From Stenotrophomonas sp. 610A2 (lineage in GTDB: Bacteria; Pseudomonadota; Gammaproteobacteria; Xanthomonadales; Xanthomonadaceae): 64,000 bases of DNA. Shown piece after piece: positions 6,430-14,241 of the stretch. Each line of letters opens with the position of its first letter. The stretch's first letter is position 1. The stretch spans positions 1,798,001 through 1,862,000 of the forward strand of contig NZ_CP130832.1 of NCBI RefSeq assembly GCF_030549615.1, written 5' to 3'. The notes beneath the pieces were generated by a model, which searched no databases, was not told the origin of the DNA, and saw only the letters and a list, made by a program, of their open reading frames with translations. Position numbers and translations under genes: made by a program.

Positions 6430-7041
6430 ATGTCCGATTATCAGCAACTCAGCGGCCCGGATTTCCTGGACGCCGTCGCCCAGGCCGAGGCTGCCAACGG
6501 CCTCACCGTGAACGCGGCCGAATACAGCCGTCGCGCCGACCAGTGGAAGGACGATCTCAAGGCGCTGGAGCTCGCGCAGTCCCTGGTGGACACACACCAG
6601 CGCGCCATCGCCAATATTCGCCGCAATGCTGCCCACGCTTACGACCTGATCTCCCGCGTGCGCCCGGACTCCGAGCACCTGGATCTGTACGAACAGGTCC
6701 GCGTGACGCTTTCCGCGATCGGTGACGTTCGCTTCGGCCCCACTGCGTGGGGCGATCACACCGATCCCTTCGGGCGGAATCCCCGCCTGACGCCTATGCC
6801 CGGCGACCGCTACTACCTGCCGGTGGAAGTCGCGGCCGCGGCATACAAGGACAACGGGCTGTCGATTACCTACCGGCCGATGCTGCGCAACGCGGCCGGC
6901 ACGCTCGAGCCGAAGAAGGAGCACCACTTCGTCGTACTCGGATGTCCGACCTGGTCACACGACGCGATCGGCGTGGTGGCATCCCCGCGACTCGCGTTCG
7001 AGGCCTGCCCGTTGAGCGAAACGCTCGCCGAGGCGGCCTGA
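6430..7041 (+). CDS. Hypothetical early protein
   Basis: A 203-residue soluble protein with helical N-terminal half (PDFLDAVAQAEAANGLTVN, KALELAQSLVDTHQRAIANI) and a beta-rich C-terminal half. No domain recognised. One base separates its stop from the next ATG. The size and the good codon usage make it a confident gene of unknown role. Confidence 0.65.
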   Translation: MSDYQQLSGPDFLDAVAQAEAANGLTVNAAEYSRRADQWKDDLKALELAQSLVDTHQRAIANIRRNAAHAYDLISRVRPDSEHLDLYEQVRVTLSAIGDVRFGPTAWGDHTDPFGRNPRLTPMPGDRYYLPVEVAAAAYKDNGLSITYRPMLRNAAGTLEPKKEHHFVVLGCPTWSHDAIGVVASPRLAFEACPLSETLAEAA

Positions 7042-7042
7042 C

Positions 7043-7252
7043 ATGCGCACTGTCACCGTCAAAAAGGCACGGAACGTGGGCAAATCCGAGCCATCCGTGC
7101 GCCGCTGCCGCCGGTGCGGATGCACCGACCTGCAGGCTTGCGCCGGGGGCTGCTGGTGGGTCGGGCCGGACCTGTGCAGCAGCTGCGAGAAGAAGCCTGC
7201 GCTAGCACCGAGCAGCCGCGGCGCCGTCACGCCTACGGATCGGCGCGCATGA
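7043..7252 (+). CDS. Small Cys-rich zinc-finger protein
   Basis: A 69-residue basic protein with a compact cysteine array, CRRCGCTDLQACAGGC followed by LCSSC, in a pattern common to small phage and mobile-element proteins. At least four cysteines are placed as two CxxC-type knuckles, so a zinc finger is likely. It ends by overlapping the next ATG. The specific role is unknown. Confidence 0.65.
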   Translation: MRTVTVKKARNVGKSEPSVRRCRRCGCTDLQACAGGCWWVGPDLCSSCEKKPALAPSSRGAVTPTDRRA

Positions 7253-7566
7253 ACGTGCGCGCCATCGCCGGCCGGGCGCTCTTCAGCGACCGCATCGAGA
7301 TCCAGTTCCGCCAGCGCACAGACACCGGCCTGTACGCCGTACGCCTGACCTGGCAACACGTCGTCGACGGCAGCGAAGCGGCCAGCACGCAGTCCTTGGA
7401 TCTCGCCGCAGCCCAGGAACTCATGGATTCGCCGTGGCAGTGCGGGTTGCGGCCGAGCGAAGGCTCCGGCTCCGCGGGCGCGCTCGCTGCAACCGAGCGC
7501 CACCTCGCCGACCTCCGGCAGATCGCTTTCCACTTCATGGAGCAGCCCGACCAGGGTCGTTCCTGA
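7249..7566 (+). CDS. Hypothetical early protein
   Basis: A 105-residue protein, ATGA-coupled to the upstream gene, with a beta-rich core (DRIEIQFRQRTDTGLYAVRL) and a C-terminal helix (ATERHLADLRQIAFHFME). No known motif. A 48-base gap follows before the next gene. Confidence 0.6.
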   Translation: MNVRAIAGRALFSDRIEIQFRQRTDTGLYAVRLTWQHVVDGSEAASTQSLDLAAAQELMDSPWQCGLRPSEGSGSAGALAATERHLADLRQIAFHFMEQPDQGRS

Positions 7567-7614
7567 CTTCGCACGCCACCGCGATCCCAGTGTGGCAACC
7601 ACCAGGAGCAACAG

Positions 7615-7797
7615 ATGAAGCAGTTCAAGTACGAGATCGGCCAGACCGTGACGAATGCAACCAGCGGCGAAAGCGGCGAGGTCGTGGGGCGCGCCGAGTA
7701 CCAGCACGCCGAAAGCACCTACTACGTCCGACACCGCGCTGCCGACGGCCGTGCCGTCAAGGCCTGGTGGGACGAGAGCGAAATCCAGGCCGACTGA
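7615..7797 (+). CDS. Small SH3-like hypothetical protein
   Basis: A 60-residue protein with an AGGAGC ribosome binding site. Its pattern (FKYEIGQTVTNATSGESGEVVGRAEY ... YYVRHRAADGRAVKAWWDESEI, shown in part) is that of a small five-stranded barrel like those of short phage SH3-like proteins. Last gene of this sub-cluster; a strong hairpin follows. Confidence 0.65.
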   Translation: MKQFKYEIGQTVTNATSGESGEVVGRAEYQHAESTYYVRHRAADGRAVKAWWDESEIQAD

Positions 7798-7819
7798 TTC
7801 GGCGCCGCCCTACGCGACG

Positions 7820-7842
7820 GGCCCGGACCACGAGTCCGGGCC
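7820..7842 (+). terminator. Hairpin without T-run before the parB-like gene
   Basis: Perfect 9-bp stem GGCCCGGAC / GTCCGGGCC with loop CACGA. No T-run follows, so it is more likely an RNA stability or processing element than a true rho-independent terminator. Confidence 0.5.
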
Positions 7843-7873
7843 TCCGTGACCGCCTACCACTGACGAGGAATTC

Positions 7874-9967
7874 ATGAACGCACAACCCGCCATCATCCAA
7901 GTGCCGCTCTCGCAGCTGCGCCTCTCACCGCGTAACGCCCGCAAGACCGGAGGCCAGGACATCGAAGGCCTCGCAGCCTCGATCGCAGCACACAATCTGC
8001 TGCAGAACTTGACCGTCACGCCTGGCGCGAACGACAACGAATACCAGGTCGTCGCCGGCGGCCGCCGCCTCGCCGCAATGCAGCTGCTGCGCGACCGTGG
8101 TCAGCTGGACTCGGAGTTCAGTGTCCCGTGCAAGCTGATCACCGACGACGGCGTCGCCCTGGAGGCCAGCACCGCCGAGAACACGCTGCGCGAGGCAATG
8201 CACCCGGCCGACCAGTTCGATGCGTTCAAGGACATGGTCGACGCGAAGAAGTCCATCCCCGACATCGCCGCCCACTTCGGCGTTACGGAACTGGTGGTCA
8301 AGCAGCGACTGAAGCTGGCGAACGTCGCGCCCAAGCTGGTGCAGGTGTACCGCGACGGCGGCATGGATCTCGAGCAGCTGCAGGCGCTGGCGCTGACCGA
8401 TGACAAGAAGCTGCAGGAGAAGGTGTGGTTCGGTGCCAAGAACGATTTGAACCGCAGCGCCCGCGACATCCGCCACGCCATCACGACCAGCGAGGTCCGT
8501 GGCGATTCCACGATTGCCCGCTTCGTCGGCCTCGACGCCTACGAGGCAGCCGGTGGGCCGGTGCGCCGCGATCTCTTCTCCACCCGCGGCGAGGTGTTCC
8601 TCGGCGACAAGGCACTGTTGGACAAGCTCGCCCTGGACAAGCTCGAAGCGATCGCGCAGTCCGAGCGCGACGCCGGATGGTCCTGGGCTGAAGCGCATCT
8701 CGGCCTCGACTACGACAAGCTGGCCGCGTTCCCGCATTTCGGTGTGGGGCCGAAGCGGCAGAAGCCCACCGCAGAAGATAAGGAACGCATCGCCGTCCTC
8801 GATGCACGCTTGGCCGAAATCACCAAGCTGATCGACGAGGACGACGAAAGCGACACGCTCGACGCCGATGGGCGCGAGGCGCTCGAGGATGAGGCCAACG
8901 ACATCAACACGGAGCGCCACGCGATCGCCGAAGGCCGCGAGGTGTGGCCAGCCGAGGTAATGGCGAAGGCCGGCGTGGTCGTCTGCATCGGCTACAGCGG
9001 CCTGCAGGTTGAGCGCGGTCGCCTGTGCCCCGGCCAGAAGGCGACGGCCTCCGGTGCGGTGACCGGTTCCGCGAAGGACGAAAAGAAGGAGCCGGCGAAG
9101 AAGGTGACGCTCAGCCAGGACATGGTCACGCGCCTGGAAATGCATCGCGCGGCCGCGATTCGCGAGCACGTCGCTGCGCGCCCCGCGCTGGCGTTGCAGC
9201 TGCTGCTCACACACCTGCTGACCAAGCTCTTCACCGACAGCTACGCCGAGTCGGTGCTGAGCTTGACACCCACCAACCAGCACAAGGAGGCGCGCAGTCA
9301 GATCGAGTCGAAGTTCCAGGACCTCGGCAAGGCCGCTGCGCGCAAGGCGATCGACGAGCGCATCGCCAACTGGAAAAAGGTAGGGCTCCCAGGGAAGGCG
9401 TCGGAGATCTTCGGCTGGGTCGGCAAGCTCGACCAGGCGAAGCAGCTGGAACTGCTTGCGCTGGCCACCGCACTCACCGTCAGCACCAACAGCGGCCACC
9501 GCGGTCAGGCCCTGGCCGAGACGTTCGAGGTAGACATGACCGCCTGGTGGACGCCGAGTGCGGATTCGTTTGTCTCGCTGGTACCGAAGAGCCTGCTGGC
9601 TGAGGCGGTGGCGGACGTCGACGGCAAGGCGGCTGGCGAGGCCGTCCTGGCCATGAAGAAGGACGCTGCGATGGCGGATGCGGCCAAGCGCCTGCAAGGC
9701 AAGGGATGGCTTCCTAAGCCGCTGCGCGGCGCAGGCTTCCAGCTGCGGAAGGGAGCCAATCTCGTCCAGACATCGGGCGATGCCGACGCGCTGAAGCAGA
9801 GCAACGGCAGGCGCTTTGATGTCGTCAAAACGCCGGCGAAACCGGCGGCGAAGAAGGCAGCCAAGAAGAAGACGGCGAAGAGCGCGAGCACGCCAAGCGC
9901 TAAGGCGTCGGCGAAGAAGCCTGCTAAGAAGGCTGCAAAAGCGGCGCCGAAGAAGGGGGCCAAGTGA
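7874..9967 (+). CDS. Large ParB/Srx-domain protein
   Basis: A 697-residue protein. Residues 1-120 hold the ParB/sulfiredoxin-like domain with its two signature boxes: AGGRRLAAM (GGRR at 62-65) and AENTLREAMHP (101-111), the CTP/phosphate-binding elements of ParB proteins. A helix-turn-helix follows (about 122-150, IPDIAAHFGVTELVVKQRL). The long middle is family-specific and mainly helical. The last 45 residues are almost only Lys, Ala, Pro and Ser (PAKK-type repeats), like histone H1 tails. It is much longer than chromosomal ParB (about 300 residues) and no parA lies beside it, so partition is not assured; long ParB-like proteins of phages and integrative elements may act on DNA in other ways. 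Confidence 0.85.
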   Translation: MNAQPAIIQVPLSQLRLSPRNARKTGGQDIEGLAASIAAHNLLQNLTVTPGANDNEYQVVAGGRRLAAMQLLRDRGQLDSEFSVPCKLITDDGVALEASTAENTLREAMHPADQFDAFKDMVDAKKSIPDIAAHFGVTELVVKQRLKLANVAPKLVQVYRDGGMDLEQLQALALTDDKKLQEKVWFGAKNDLNRSARDIRHAITTSEVRGDSTIARFVGLDAYEAAGGPVRRDLFSTRGEVFLGDKALLDKLALDKLEAIAQSERDAGWSWAEAHLGLDYDKLAAFPHFGVGPKRQKPTAEDKERIAVLDARLAEITKLIDEDDESDTLDADGREALEDEANDINTERHAIAEGREVWPAEVMAKAGVVVCIGYSGLQVERGRLCPGQKATASGAVTGSAKDEKKEPAKKVTLSQDMVTRLEMHRAAAIREHVAARPALALQLLLTHLLTKLFTDSYAESVLSLTPTNQHKEARSQIESKFQDLGKAAARKAIDERIANWKKVGLPGKASEIFGWVGKLDQAKQLELLALATALTVSTNSGHRGQALAETFEVDMTAWWTPSADSFVSLVPKSLLAEAVADVDGKAAGEAVLAMKKDAAMADAAKRLQGKGWLPKPLRGAGFQLRKGANLVQTSGDADALKQSNGRRFDVVKTPAKPAAKKAAKKKTAKSASTPSAKASAKKPAKKAAKAAPKKGAK

Positions 9968-10368
9968 TGGGCTATCTGACCAACGGCCTCACTTTCAACG
10001 CGCTGCGCGGCGCCAACTGCGCCAGGCTTCCCGAGTTCAAGAATGCCAGGGGCGAACCCGCACACAGCGAGCCGGACGGATCCGACTGGCCGCTGTCGGC
10101 CTGGTCGAACGCCGTGCTCGGCGAACTCGGCGAGGCCGCCAACATCATCAAGAAGGTCGAGCGCGGCGACCTCACGCTCGATGAGGCCCGGCCCGCGCTG
10201 GCGAAGGAGTTTGCCGACTTCGCGACCTATCTGGACATCCTGGCATTCCGCGCCGGCGTCGATCTCGGCCGCGCAACGATCGCCACGTTCAACGAGGTAA
10301 GCGATCGCGTCGGCAGCCGCGTGTACCTGACTGAGGATGACTGGCACTACCGGGACGGGCAGCGATGA
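9967..10368 (+). CDS. MazG-like nucleotide pyrophosphohydrolase
   Basis: A 133-residue all-helical protein with the MazG signature: ExxE at 53-56 (LGELGEAANIIKK) and ExxD at 81-84 (KEFADFATYLD), the Mg-binding residues that hydrolyse NTPs to NMP and pyrophosphate. Phage MazG proteins may alter ppGpp or dNTP pools. ATG at 9967 overlaps the TGA of the parB-like gene (a GTG one codon earlier is possible), so translation is coupled. Confidence 0.8.
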   Translation: MGYLTNGLTFNALRGANCARLPEFKNARGEPAHSEPDGSDWPLSAWSNAVLGELGEAANIIKKVERGDLTLDEARPALAKEFADFATYLDILAFRAGVDLGRATIATFNEVSDRVGSRVYLTEDDWHYRDGQR

Positions 10369-10613
10369 GCATGCATCCCACTTCTATCGCATCCCGTTGC
10401 CTTGCCGTGCTTCAGGAGGGTCCGGCCACAACCGCAGAGATCGCGCTCGAGGTTGGCATCTCATCCCACAGCGCCGGCACCCACATGCGGAATCTGTGGG
10501 AAAGAAAGAAGGTCGCGAAGGGCGAGTTCGCGCAAGGCAAGGCGCCATTCCGTGGGAAGAAGCCTGTTTGCCTTTGGTCGCTGCCACCGCAGCAGGAGGC
10601 ACTCAATGCATGA
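10365..10613 (+). CDS. Small winged-helix DNA-binding protein
   Basis: An 82-residue protein with a clear DNA-binding helix pattern: LAVLQEGPATTAEIALEVGI then SAGTHMRNLWERKKVAKGE, and a wing-like basic strand. It overlaps the mazG-like gene by 4 bases; an ATG two codons later is an alternative start. Likely a transcription regulator of the element, partner unknown. Confidence 0.65.
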   Translation: MSMHPTSIASRCLAVLQEGPATTAEIALEVGISSHSAGTHMRNLWERKKVAKGEFAQGKAPFRGKKPVCLWSLPPQQEALNA

Positions 10614-10944
10614 TCTCAAAGCGCTGGCTGCGTTAACTGCGTTGAATGAGATGTTCGCCGGCACTCACTTCAGCATCTGCACGATCGACAAGGTTGCGAC
10701 GTTGCTCGGCGTGCATCCGGAGCGTGACGCTTACGACACGCTGCACGCGCTGCACTGTGTCCACTGGAACAAGATGCCACGCGAGTTGCGCGATCGCGTG
10801 CCGGAGCTCATCCAGCAAGCGCTCGGCAACGGCACGGCGCCGTTCCAGTTCGAACTCAAGCAGCCGGGCAACAACGCGCTGCAGGTCCTGGATCAAAGCA
10901 AGCACACGAGGCGGCCGCTGCTGCAGCGTCTGATCCACCGATGA
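10606..10944 (+). CDS. Hypothetical early protein
   Basis: A 112-residue protein with an AGGAGG ribosome binding site 8 bases before its ATG and an 8-base overlap with the gene upstream. Mostly helical; it carries HALHCVHWNKMPRELRDRVP and PELIQQALGN, a pattern seen in small phage proteins without known role. No signal peptide or membrane segment. Confidence 0.6.
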   Translation: MHDLKALAALTALNEMFAGTHFSICTIDKVATLLGVHPERDAYDTLHALHCVHWNKMPRELRDRVPELIQQALGNGTAPFQFELKQPGNNALQVLDQSKHTRRPLLQRLIHR

Positions 10945-11615
10945 ACGAATTCCGGCCTCAGTTCACCGGCTTCGCGCCGTCCATCGAAACCGCCACGCCA
11001 TCAGCGGCGCGGCATCCATCGGAGCACTCCACCATGTCCATCATTTCCGAGAATGCTGAGCGCGTCCTGGAACTGATCAAGAACAACGGCGGGGCGATGA
11101 CCGGCGAGCAGCTACGCATCGAGCTCGACGATCTCAGTCCTGCAGATCGCCGCAATGCCGTCGCCCGGTTGCGCTCTGAAGGTCGCCTCACGTCGACCGG
11201 CGCGACGACCTTGATCCAGTACCACCTGCCAGGGAAGAAGGCAGGCAAGTTGGCGGCCGCGCAATCCCCGTCGCCAACGCCAGCGGTGACGCGAGCCATC
11301 GCATCAGCGTCGACGCAGCCGCCCGACCAGTTCGAGGTGGCCGAGCGCATGGCGGAAGAACGTCTCGCTGCGCGAAACGGCGATGGCGCCGCCCTGATTG
11401 CTGGCGTTGACGTGGATCCTGGCGGCGTCTCATCTCAGGTTTATCTTTCGGTCCCACTGCTTGCTGGCGCGACACCGGAACTACAACTCATGGCGGTGCT
11501 GGACCATGTCGCCGACCGCATGGCGCAACAGCACTGGGGCCGTGGCATCGAGCCGGCAGAGCTCGCGCGGGCGACTGCGTGGCTGGCCAGTAAGTACCAG
11601 GCGCTGCCGGCATGA
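10941..11615 (+). CDS. Hypothetical protein with winged-helix-like segment
   Basis: A 224-residue protein. Residues about 38-92 look like a winged helix (NAERVLELIKNNGGAMTGEQ ... RRNAVARLRSEGRL), followed by a Pro/Ser/Ala-rich linker and a helical C-terminal domain (LQLMAVLDHVADRMAQQHWG). ATGA coupling supports the start at 10941, but an internal ATG at 11034 has a GGAG at good distance and may also be used. Function unknown. Confidence 0.6.
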   Translation: MNEFRPQFTGFAPSIETATPSAARHPSEHSTMSIISENAERVLELIKNNGGAMTGEQLRIELDDLSPADRRNAVARLRSEGRLTSTGATTLIQYHLPGKKAGKLAAAQSPSPTPAVTRAIASASTQPPDQFEVAERMAEERLAARNGDGAALIAGVDVDPGGVSSQVYLSVPLLAGATPELQLMAVLDHVADRMAQQHWGRGIEPAELARATAWLASKYQALPA

Positions 11616-11812
11616 AGATCGCCGGCGTGCCGGCCAAGAAGCCGGACCTGCTCCGCGAGGCTATTCGTAGGATGGACGACGCCAAGCTCGGCCAGCTGAT
11701 CACCGAGCTCGCCTTCAGCACCAGGCTCGAGCAATCGGCGCTGCACTTCGCTCGAGGTGAGCAGCGCCGGCGGACGCGTCAGGCCAAGAAGGCGGCGAAG
11801 GCGGTCCCGTGA
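11612..11812 (+). CDS. Small basic helical protein
   Basis: A 66-residue basic protein (LLREAIRRMDDAKLGQLITE, then a Lys/Arg-rich tail QRRRTRQAKKAAKAVP), overlapping both neighbours by 4 bases. A DNA-associated role next to the excision/integration genes is conceivable; no family recognised. Confidence 0.6.
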   Translation: MKIAGVPAKKPDLLREAIRRMDDAKLGQLITELAFSTRLEQSALHFARGEQRRRTRQAKKAAKAVP

Positions 11813-12048
11813 TCGGAGAGATCCTCCAGTTCGAGGACCTGCAGCGGATGTGCCGGCCGAACCCGGAAGGTCCGCTGCCGCGCCTAGCCACGGTGGTGCG
11901 CTGGGCGGAGGACCAGGGAATCCGGTACAAATACGACGGCCAGGGCGGGATCTGGACCACCCTGGACGCGGTGAACGCCGCCCTCGGCGTAGCCGCGGCG
12001 AACGACTCCACCCCGTACGACCCCACCGACCTGTTTGGCAGGAAGTGA
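11809..12048 (+). CDS. DUF4224-like / excisionase-like protein
   Basis: A 79-residue protein from a GTG start (GTGA overlap). The pattern LQRMCRPNPEGPLPRLATVVRWAEDQGI followed by RYKYDGQGGIWTTLDAVNAALG (shown in part) matches the DUF4224 type: small winged proteins commonly encoded just before phage integrases, where they behave like an excisionase or directionality factor. It is coupled to the integrase by a one-base overlap. The recombination role is inferred from position and pattern. Confidence 0.7.
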   Translation: MIGEILQFEDLQRMCRPNPEGPLPRLATVVRWAEDQGIRYKYDGQGGIWTTLDAVNAALGVAAANDSTPYDPTDLFGRK

Positions 12049-13265
12049 TGGCACCAGCAGGCAGAAAACGAAAGCCGGATCCGACGATCCCGCGCCACAT
12101 CGACCAGTCGAAGATCCCGACCGGCCTGTACTGGGATGGCCGCAAGGGCGGCTGCTGGTACGTGTTTGACCGCAAGCCGGGCGAACGCCCCAAGCGCAAG
12201 AATGTGGCCACCAGGACCGCGACGCTTGCAGATCTGCACCTCATCGCTGAGGCCCGCGCTGGCAAGGCCAGCAGCAAGGTGATGCGCGGTCTCGCCGAAG
12301 CATTCGAGGACAGCGACCAGTTCAGGAAGCTCAGCCAGAACTCGCGCGATGACTATTCCTATTGCAAGGCCGTCGTGCTCGACTTCAAGTTTCCCAACGG
12401 CGGCCGCTTTGGGGACCTGGTCACGAAGCGCATCACGCGGCCGGTGGTGCAGGGCCTGATCGATAGCCTCGCCGCCGGCACTGAGCGCGACAGCGCCGGC
12501 TCGCTTATCCCGACGCCGAGCAAGGCAGCGCACGTCCAGCGCTACCTACGCCGGCTCTTCCGGTGGGGCGAGAACCGCGGCTACAACGACATGAATCCAG
12601 CTGACGGCGTCGAACTCCCCACCGAGCGCAAGCGCCGGCGCCTACCCGACAAGGACATTCTGCAGGACCTGATCAAGTTCGCCCGCGCCAACGCCGGCGG
12701 CCGCGGTCAGGAGGGCAGCGTGGCGCCGTACCTGTGGGCGATGATCGTGATCGGCTACCGCTGCCGCTTGCGGCCTATCGAGGTCCGCACGCTCACCGAC
12801 GCCAACGCCTTGAAGGAAGGCATCCAGACCAATCGGCGCAAGGGCAGCCGCGACAACATCACCGAGTGGTCGCCCGAGCTCCGCGAGGCGTGGGACTACC
12901 TGGTCGCTCGCCGCAAGGCCATATGGGAAGACGAGAAGAGCACCAAGAAGGGCCGCCCAGCGAATAGGCGACCCGTGCCATTCCGCGCGGAGGACCGCCA
13001 CCTGGTCGTCAACCACGTCGGCGAGCCGCTGCTGAAGAGCACCTTCAATTCCGCCTGGCGGCGCCTGCTCGACAGCGCGGTCAAGGCCGAAGTCATGAGC
13101 GACGATCACCGCTTCGGCGCCCACGACCTGAAGCGCCGCGGTATCACGGACACGCCTGGCACCCGCGGCGAGAAGCAGCAGGCCAGCGGGCACAAGAACG
13201 AGGCAATGCTGGACGTCTACGACTACAGTGTCCCGCTGGTCAAACCGGCCGGGGACGGTACGTAA
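12048..13265 (+). CDS. int: Tyrosine-type site-specific integrase
   Basis: A 405-residue tyrosine recombinase. The C-terminal catalytic domain shows Arg242 in RLRPIEV, His359 in HDLKRRGITD, His382 in SGHKNE and the nucleophile Tyr391 in LDVYDY, nine residues after His382 as usual. In the second box the normal HxLR is HxLK, so Lys362 stands where Arg usually is, a variant I recall from a subset of phage integrases. The N-terminal half carries a core-binding SAM-like domain (SQNSRDDYSYCKAVVLDF). It sits 96 bases from a tRNA-Asn fragment that marks attR. It catalyses integration and, with the small protein upstream, probably excision. Confidence 0.95.
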   Translation: MAPAGRKRKPDPTIPRHIDQSKIPTGLYWDGRKGGCWYVFDRKPGERPKRKNVATRTATLADLHLIAEARAGKASSKVMRGLAEAFEDSDQFRKLSQNSRDDYSYCKAVVLDFKFPNGGRFGDLVTKRITRPVVQGLIDSLAAGTERDSAGSLIPTPSKAAHVQRYLRRLFRWGENRGYNDMNPADGVELPTERKRRRLPDKDILQDLIKFARANAGGRGQEGSVAPYLWAMIVIGYRCRLRPIEVRTLTDANALKEGIQTNRRKGSRDNITEWSPELREAWDYLVARRKAIWEDEKSTKKGRPANRRPVPFRAEDRHLVVNHVGEPLLKSTFNSAWRRLLDSAVKAEVMSDDHRFGAHDLKRRGITDTPGTRGEKQQASGHKNEAMLDVYDYSVPLVKPAGDGT

Positions 13266-13360
13266 AATCTCAACTCGCACCCGAGCGGCATCAATCACTT
13301 ACGAACGGCAAAGACGTAAATCGATTACCCCTAAGTTACTGATTACAAACAACTGTAGGA

Positions 13361-13409
13361 TTGACTGTTAATCAGGGGGTCGTTGGTTCGAGTCCAACTT
13401 CGGGCGCCA
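13361..13409 (+). tRNA. 3' fragment of tRNA-Asn(GTT): attachment site (attR)
   Basis: The bases cover the 3' part of the anticodon stem, loop CTGTTAA with anticodon GTT, variable loop, an intact T-arm (GTTGG TTCGAGT CCAAC), the 3' acceptor strand TTCGGGC, and CCA. The D-arm and 5' acceptor strand (which should read GCCCGAA) are absent; the upstream bases are unrelated. This is therefore the duplicated 3' end left by integration, not a functional tRNA. The intact gene should be at the far left end of the element. Confidence 0.9.
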
Positions 13410-13420
13410 AGATTTGATTG

Positions 13421-13454
13421 AAGACCCGCATCGCGAGATGCGGGTCTTTTTTTT
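13421..13454 (+). terminator. Rho-independent terminator (original tRNA-Asn terminator)
   Basis: Perfect 12-bp stem (AAGACCCGCATC / GATGCGGGTCTT) with loop GCGA and eight T's. It follows the tRNA fragment by 11 bases and was probably the terminator of the tRNA gene before integration. The stretch 13455-13578 after it shows nothing recognisable. Confidence 0.9.
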
Positions 13455-13578
13455 GCCTGTTGTTCAAGCTGCTGCTGATCGAACCGCGGCAGGGCGGCGT
13501 ACGTCACGCGAACGAACCTTCGGCGTGCGGCTCGTGGCAGCGCCGTAAAGCACTGCCATGAGTGGTGCCCGGAACTGT

Positions 13579-14241
13579 TCAGCCAAGTTTGAAGTCGACC
13601 GGAATCAGGCCGTAGGCCTGTACCGGATGGCCGCCATCGGTTGCCGGTTGGAACTTCCAGCGACGCAGCACCTGGTTGCGTGCGGCGGTGTCGAGGCTGC
13701 GGTTGCCGCTGCTGTGCTCGACGCTGACTTCCAGTGGCGAACCATCCACGTCCACCAGCACCCGCAACGTCACCGTGCCCTGTGCACCTGCGATCAGCGC
13801 GTCACGCGGATAGCTGGGGGCCGGCGCGTTGAGGTAGCGCAGCTGTACACCTTGTAGCGGCGTCGATGGACCCACTGGATCGATGGACGGCAGGGTGTCG
13901 ACGGCCGGCGCCACATCAACCGGTGCGCTGATCACCGCCTCGGTAGCGAAGATCGGCATCGGCGCGTTGTCCACCGGAGCGGCCAGTGCCGGTTGCCGCG
14001 GTGGTGAAGGTGTGCGCGTTACTGGTACATCGACCGGTGGCAGTGGCGGGTTGGGGACGATGGGTTTGACGTCAGGGACCTGCCAACGTGCTTCACGCGC
14101 CTCTCGCTGGATCGGCACCTGTGACAGCGGAATCAGCAGCAGCGCGAGGGCAAGGGCGTGCAGTGCCAGGGCAGTGCTGTAGGCAAGGATGCGCGAGGGT
14201 TCTACGTGCAGGGACGGACTGCTTTGTTGCGTGCGGACCAT
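13579..14241 (-). CDS. TonB family energy transducer
   Basis: A 220-residue protein with one N-terminal membrane helix (about 20-40, LAYSTALALHALALALLLIP), a proline-rich spacer (PIVPNPPLPPVDVPVTRTP), and a C-terminal TonB domain with the YP motif (APSYPRDALIAGAQGTVTLR) and RRWKFQPA. TonB links the ExbBD proton channel to outer-membrane receptors. The start at 14241 has GGAGG in front; a longer frame upstream lacks a signal. No exbB/exbD is next to it, so it is an orphan copy; the window's TonB-dependent receptor (53984-57073) is far away. Confidence 0.9.
   Translation of the reverse strand: MVRTQQSSPSLHVEPSRILAYSTALALHALALALLLIPLSQVPIQREAREARWQVPDVKPIVPNPPLPPVDVPVTRTPSPPRQPALAAPVDNAPMPIFATEAVISAPVDVAPAVDTLPSIDPVGPSTPLQGVQLRYLNAPAPSYPRDALIAGAQGTVTLRVLVDVDGSPLEVSVEHSSGNRSLDTAARNQVLRRWKFQPATDGGHPVQAYGLIPVDFKLG

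Larger units (their letters stand above)
1..13409. mobile_element. Integrated prophage-like element (right part; left end outside window)
   Basis: The stretch is bounded on the right by a duplicated 3' fragment of tRNA-Asn next to a tyrosine integrase, the usual footprint of site-specific integration into a tRNA gene. Inside it has a phage-style layout: divergent Cro-like and cI-like regulators, operator palindromes, a left-running replication block starting a CHC2 primase, and a right-running operon of very small, tightly overlapping genes. No capsid, tail, terminase, lysis, relaxase or type IV secretion gene is visible, so whether it is a complete prophage, a remnant or another integrative element cannot be decided here. 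The intact tRNA-Asn and the second boundary should lie left of base 1. Confidence 0.85.

Noticed and set aside
7925..9697. A 590-codon open frame on the minus strand opposite the ParB-like gene
   Set aside because: Composition is that of a reversed reading frame and it would be convergent with a tightly coupled operon; ParB motifs are clear on the plus strand.
1..13265. Element as an integrative conjugative element
   Set aside because: No relaxase, coupling protein or type IV secretion gene is in the visible part; phage-style regulators and operators favour a prophage, though the unseen left half could change this.
13361..13409. Possible functional tRNA-Asn gene
   Set aside because: The 5' acceptor strand and D-arm are missing and the 5' half of the anticodon stem is only partly present, so it cannot fold as a tRNA; it is an attachment-site duplicate.
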